Source: Planctomycetota bacterium
GTDB taxonomy: Bacteria > Planctomycetota > Planctomycetia > Pirellulales > Thermoguttaceae
DNA length: 6,951 bases
Reading direction: 5' to 3'
Assembly: GCA_015661985.1 (NCBI GenBank)
Contig: DQVB01000231.1
Span: forward strand, 1 to 6,951
Below are positions 5,704 to 6,951 of the stretch, in pieces (position 1 is the first letter of the stretch; the number at the start of each line of letters is the position of its first letter). The translations under genes and the position numbers were made by a program. Under the pieces are notes generated by a model. It saw only the letters and a program-made list of their open reading frames with translations. It searched no databases and was not told where the DNA came from.

Positions 5704-5715
5704 CGGCTGCAGCCG
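5704..5715. promoter_or_regulatory. Perfect 12-bp palindrome CGGCTGCAGCCG
   Basis: The dyad is perfectly self-complementary and lies 113 bases before the DUF4432 start. Its size and symmetry suit a dimeric repressor operator, but no regulator gene is in the window and GC-rich DNA makes such palindromes fairly common. Confidence 0.3.
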
Positions 5716-5813
5716 GCCACGCCCCGGCGCACGGGCGCCCAGCCACTGGAAACCACCCCGCCTCCGGCTTACATTGATCCTCATCGAGTCGGACCGCCAA
5801 GCCGCACGATCAC

Positions 5814-5818
5814 AGGAG
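5814..5818 (+). promoter_or_regulatory. Shine-Dalgarno of the DUF4432 gene
   Basis: AGGAG, 10 bases before the ATG at 5829. The spacing is a little long, but no other in-frame start is better placed. Confidence 0.55.
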
Positions 5819-5828
5819 ACCTGCCTTC

Positions 5829-6951
5829 ATGACCGCGAAAACGTGGACCTTGACCGACGTGGAACAAGACTGCTGGCTGGAAACGATTGCCTTGAGCCCC
5901 AAGGACGTGGGTGGCCCGGCCAGCGGTTATTCGGTGATCAAACGTACGCTCCAGGGCGGCCTCCGCCAGGGGGTTGAAGTGATCGAAGTGGACAACGGCA
6001 GCTGCCGTTTTGTGATCATCCCCACCCGAGGCATGGGCATCTGGCACGCCCTGGCCGGCGGTGTCCATCTGGGCTGGAAATCCCCGGTGCGAGGGCCGGT
6101 ACACCCGGCCTTCGTGCGACTGGAGGAGCCCTCAGGGATCGGGTGGCTGGACGGCTTCGATGAACTGCTGGTGCGCTGCGGCCTGGAGAGCAATGGGGCA
6201 CCCGAATTCAACCCCGACGGCACGCTCCGTTACGGACTGCACGGCAAGATCGCCAATATCCCGGCCCATCGGGTGGAGGTGACCATCGACGGCCAGAGCG
6301 GCCAGATCCAAGTGCGCGGCACGGTGGACGAATCGCGTCTGTTCGGGCACAAACTCCGCTTGACCACCACCATCGCCACTCGCATCGGACAGCTCGGCTT
6401 CTCGGTGACCGACGTGCTGGAAAACCTCTCCGCCGAACCGAGCGACCTGGAGCTGTTGTACCACATCAACTTCGGCTCGCCGCTCCTGGAGCCGGGCGCC
6501 AAGATCGCGCTGCCCTTCCGCGAAGCGGCTCCCCGCGACGCAGCGGCCGTGGAGAACGTGGACCAGTGGGATGTTTATGGACCGGAGTCCCCCGGCTCGG
6601 CCGAGGCCGTCTTCTTTTTCGACCCGGCGGCCGACGGCCAGGGCAACTCGCGGGCCGTGCTGCACAACGCGCGGGCCGACCGTGGCGTCAGCGTGCTGTT
6701 CAATAAGACCCAGTTGCCCTGCTTTACGCTGTGGAAGAACCGCCAAGCGGCCGCCGACGGCTACGTCACCGGCCTGGAGCCGGCCACGAACTACCCCAAC
6801 ACCAAATCGTTCGAAAAGGAAAAGGGCCGCGTCGTGGCGCTGGGGCCCGGCCAATCCAGAACCTTCCAGATCACAGTGGAGGTACACCCCAACGCCGACG
6901 CGGTGTCGCGCGCCGTAAAGGCCGTGGGGGAGATTCAGGGCGGGGGTCGAC
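5829..6951 (+). CDS. DUF4432 / aldose-1-epimerase-like protein (3' end outside window)
   Basis: The frame opens MTAKTWTLTD and is still open after 374 codons at the window edge. DUF4432 proteins are about this long, so only the tail is missing. DUF4432 belongs to the galactose-mutarotase-like beta-sandwich superfamily. Visible landmarks are IPTRGMGIW (64-72), LRYGLHGKIANIPA (133-146), LLYHINFGSPLL (209-220) with His212 at the usual catalytic-histidine position, and LWKN (301-304) followed by GLEPATNYP (315-323), whose Glu317 would be the catalytic base. It probably binds and possibly epimerises a free sugar or derivative in the cytoplasm. It is transcribed divergently from the cupin/TIM-barrel/oxidoreductase series, suggesting shared control. 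Real epimerase activity is not shown for most of the family. Confidence 0.88.
   Translation, partial: MTAKTWTLTDVEQDCWLETIALSPKDVGGPASGYSVIKRTLQGGLRQGVEVIEVDNGSCRFVIIPTRGMGIWHALAGGVHLGWKSPVRGPVHPAFVRLEEPSGIGWLDGFDELLVRCGLESNGAPEFNPDGTLRYGLHGKIANIPAHRVEVTIDGQSGQIQVRGTVDESRLFGHKLRLTTTIATRIGQLGFSVTDVLENLSAEPSDLELLYHINFGSPLLEPGAKIALPFREAAPRDAAAVENVDQWDVYGPESPGSAEAVFFFDPAADGQGNSRAVLHNARADRGVSVLFNKTQLPCFTLWKNRQAAADGYVTGLEPATNYPNTKSFEKEKGRVVALGPGQSRTFQITVEVHPNADAVSRAVKAVGEIQGGGR

Larger units (their letters stand above)
5451..5828. promoter_or_regulatory. Divergent intergenic region between cupin and DUF4432 genes
   Basis: 378 bases without a supported gene. It must contain the promoters for both divergent transcripts. 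I could not identify sigma-70-type boxes with confidence. It contains a strong GC hairpin (5626-5651), a short tandem motif (5663-5687) and a perfect 12-bp palindrome (5704-5715), any of which could be regulator sites. Minus-strand open frames here (for example 5419-5784) are proline/arginine-rich with no family features. Confidence 0.5.

Noticed and set aside
5419..5784. 121-codon minus-strand frame in the divergent intergenic region
   Set aside because: It overlaps the cupin start in another frame, has no recognisable domain, and reads through hairpins and tandem motifs.

Overview
The window looks like a piece of a GC-rich chromosome from a Planctomycetota-like bacterium. This is inferred from the gene families present: a Gfo/Idh/MocA oxidoreductase, a sugar isomerase-type TIM barrel, a mannose-6-phosphate-isomerase-like cupin, a DUF4432 protein, an S23-type four-helix-bundle protein and ATGACC/ATGACG repeats. 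There is no rRNA, tRNA or marker gene, so the taxonomy is a guess.

Layout. Positions 1-996 are a degraded, gene-poor flank. It holds the N-terminal part of an ISAzo13-like transposase running off the left edge (minus strand), a 180-bp element with 41-bp inverted ends (103-282), about 430 bases with no recognisable gene, and what looks like the front end of a broken small gene (from 714, plus strand). Positions 997-5450 are a minus-strand sugar-metabolism cluster. In transcription order it contains the PMI-like cupin (4191-5450), the TIM-barrel protein (2797-3861) and the Gfo/Idh/MocA oxidoreductase (997-2169). Two insertions interrupt it. A decayed hepT-like toxin remnant (3881-4174) lies between the first two genes. 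A compact element carrying an intact S23-type four-helix-bundle gene (2234-2802) lies between the second and third. A 378-base GC-rich region (5451-5828) separates the cluster from a divergent DUF4432 (aldose-1-epimerase-like) gene that runs off the right edge.

Working together. The four metabolic genes have the composition expected of a catabolic route for an unidentified sugar or sugar derivative: mutarotase-like binding or epimerisation, a metal-dependent aldose/ketose isomerisation or epimerisation, and NAD(P)-dependent oxidation or reduction of a hydroxyl. The substrate cannot be read from the sequence.

The most interesting structure is the four-helix-bundle element. Its gene is enclosed by inverted arms that would form 20 consecutive base pairs in the sense RNA. 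The only two arm differences become G-U wobbles on that strand. It also carries a roughly 98-base heptanucleotide-periodic tract that contains the stop codon of the upstream TIM-barrel gene. This resembles the plan of 23S rRNA intervening sequences (S23/IVP gene inside a stem), but sits in a protein-coding operon.
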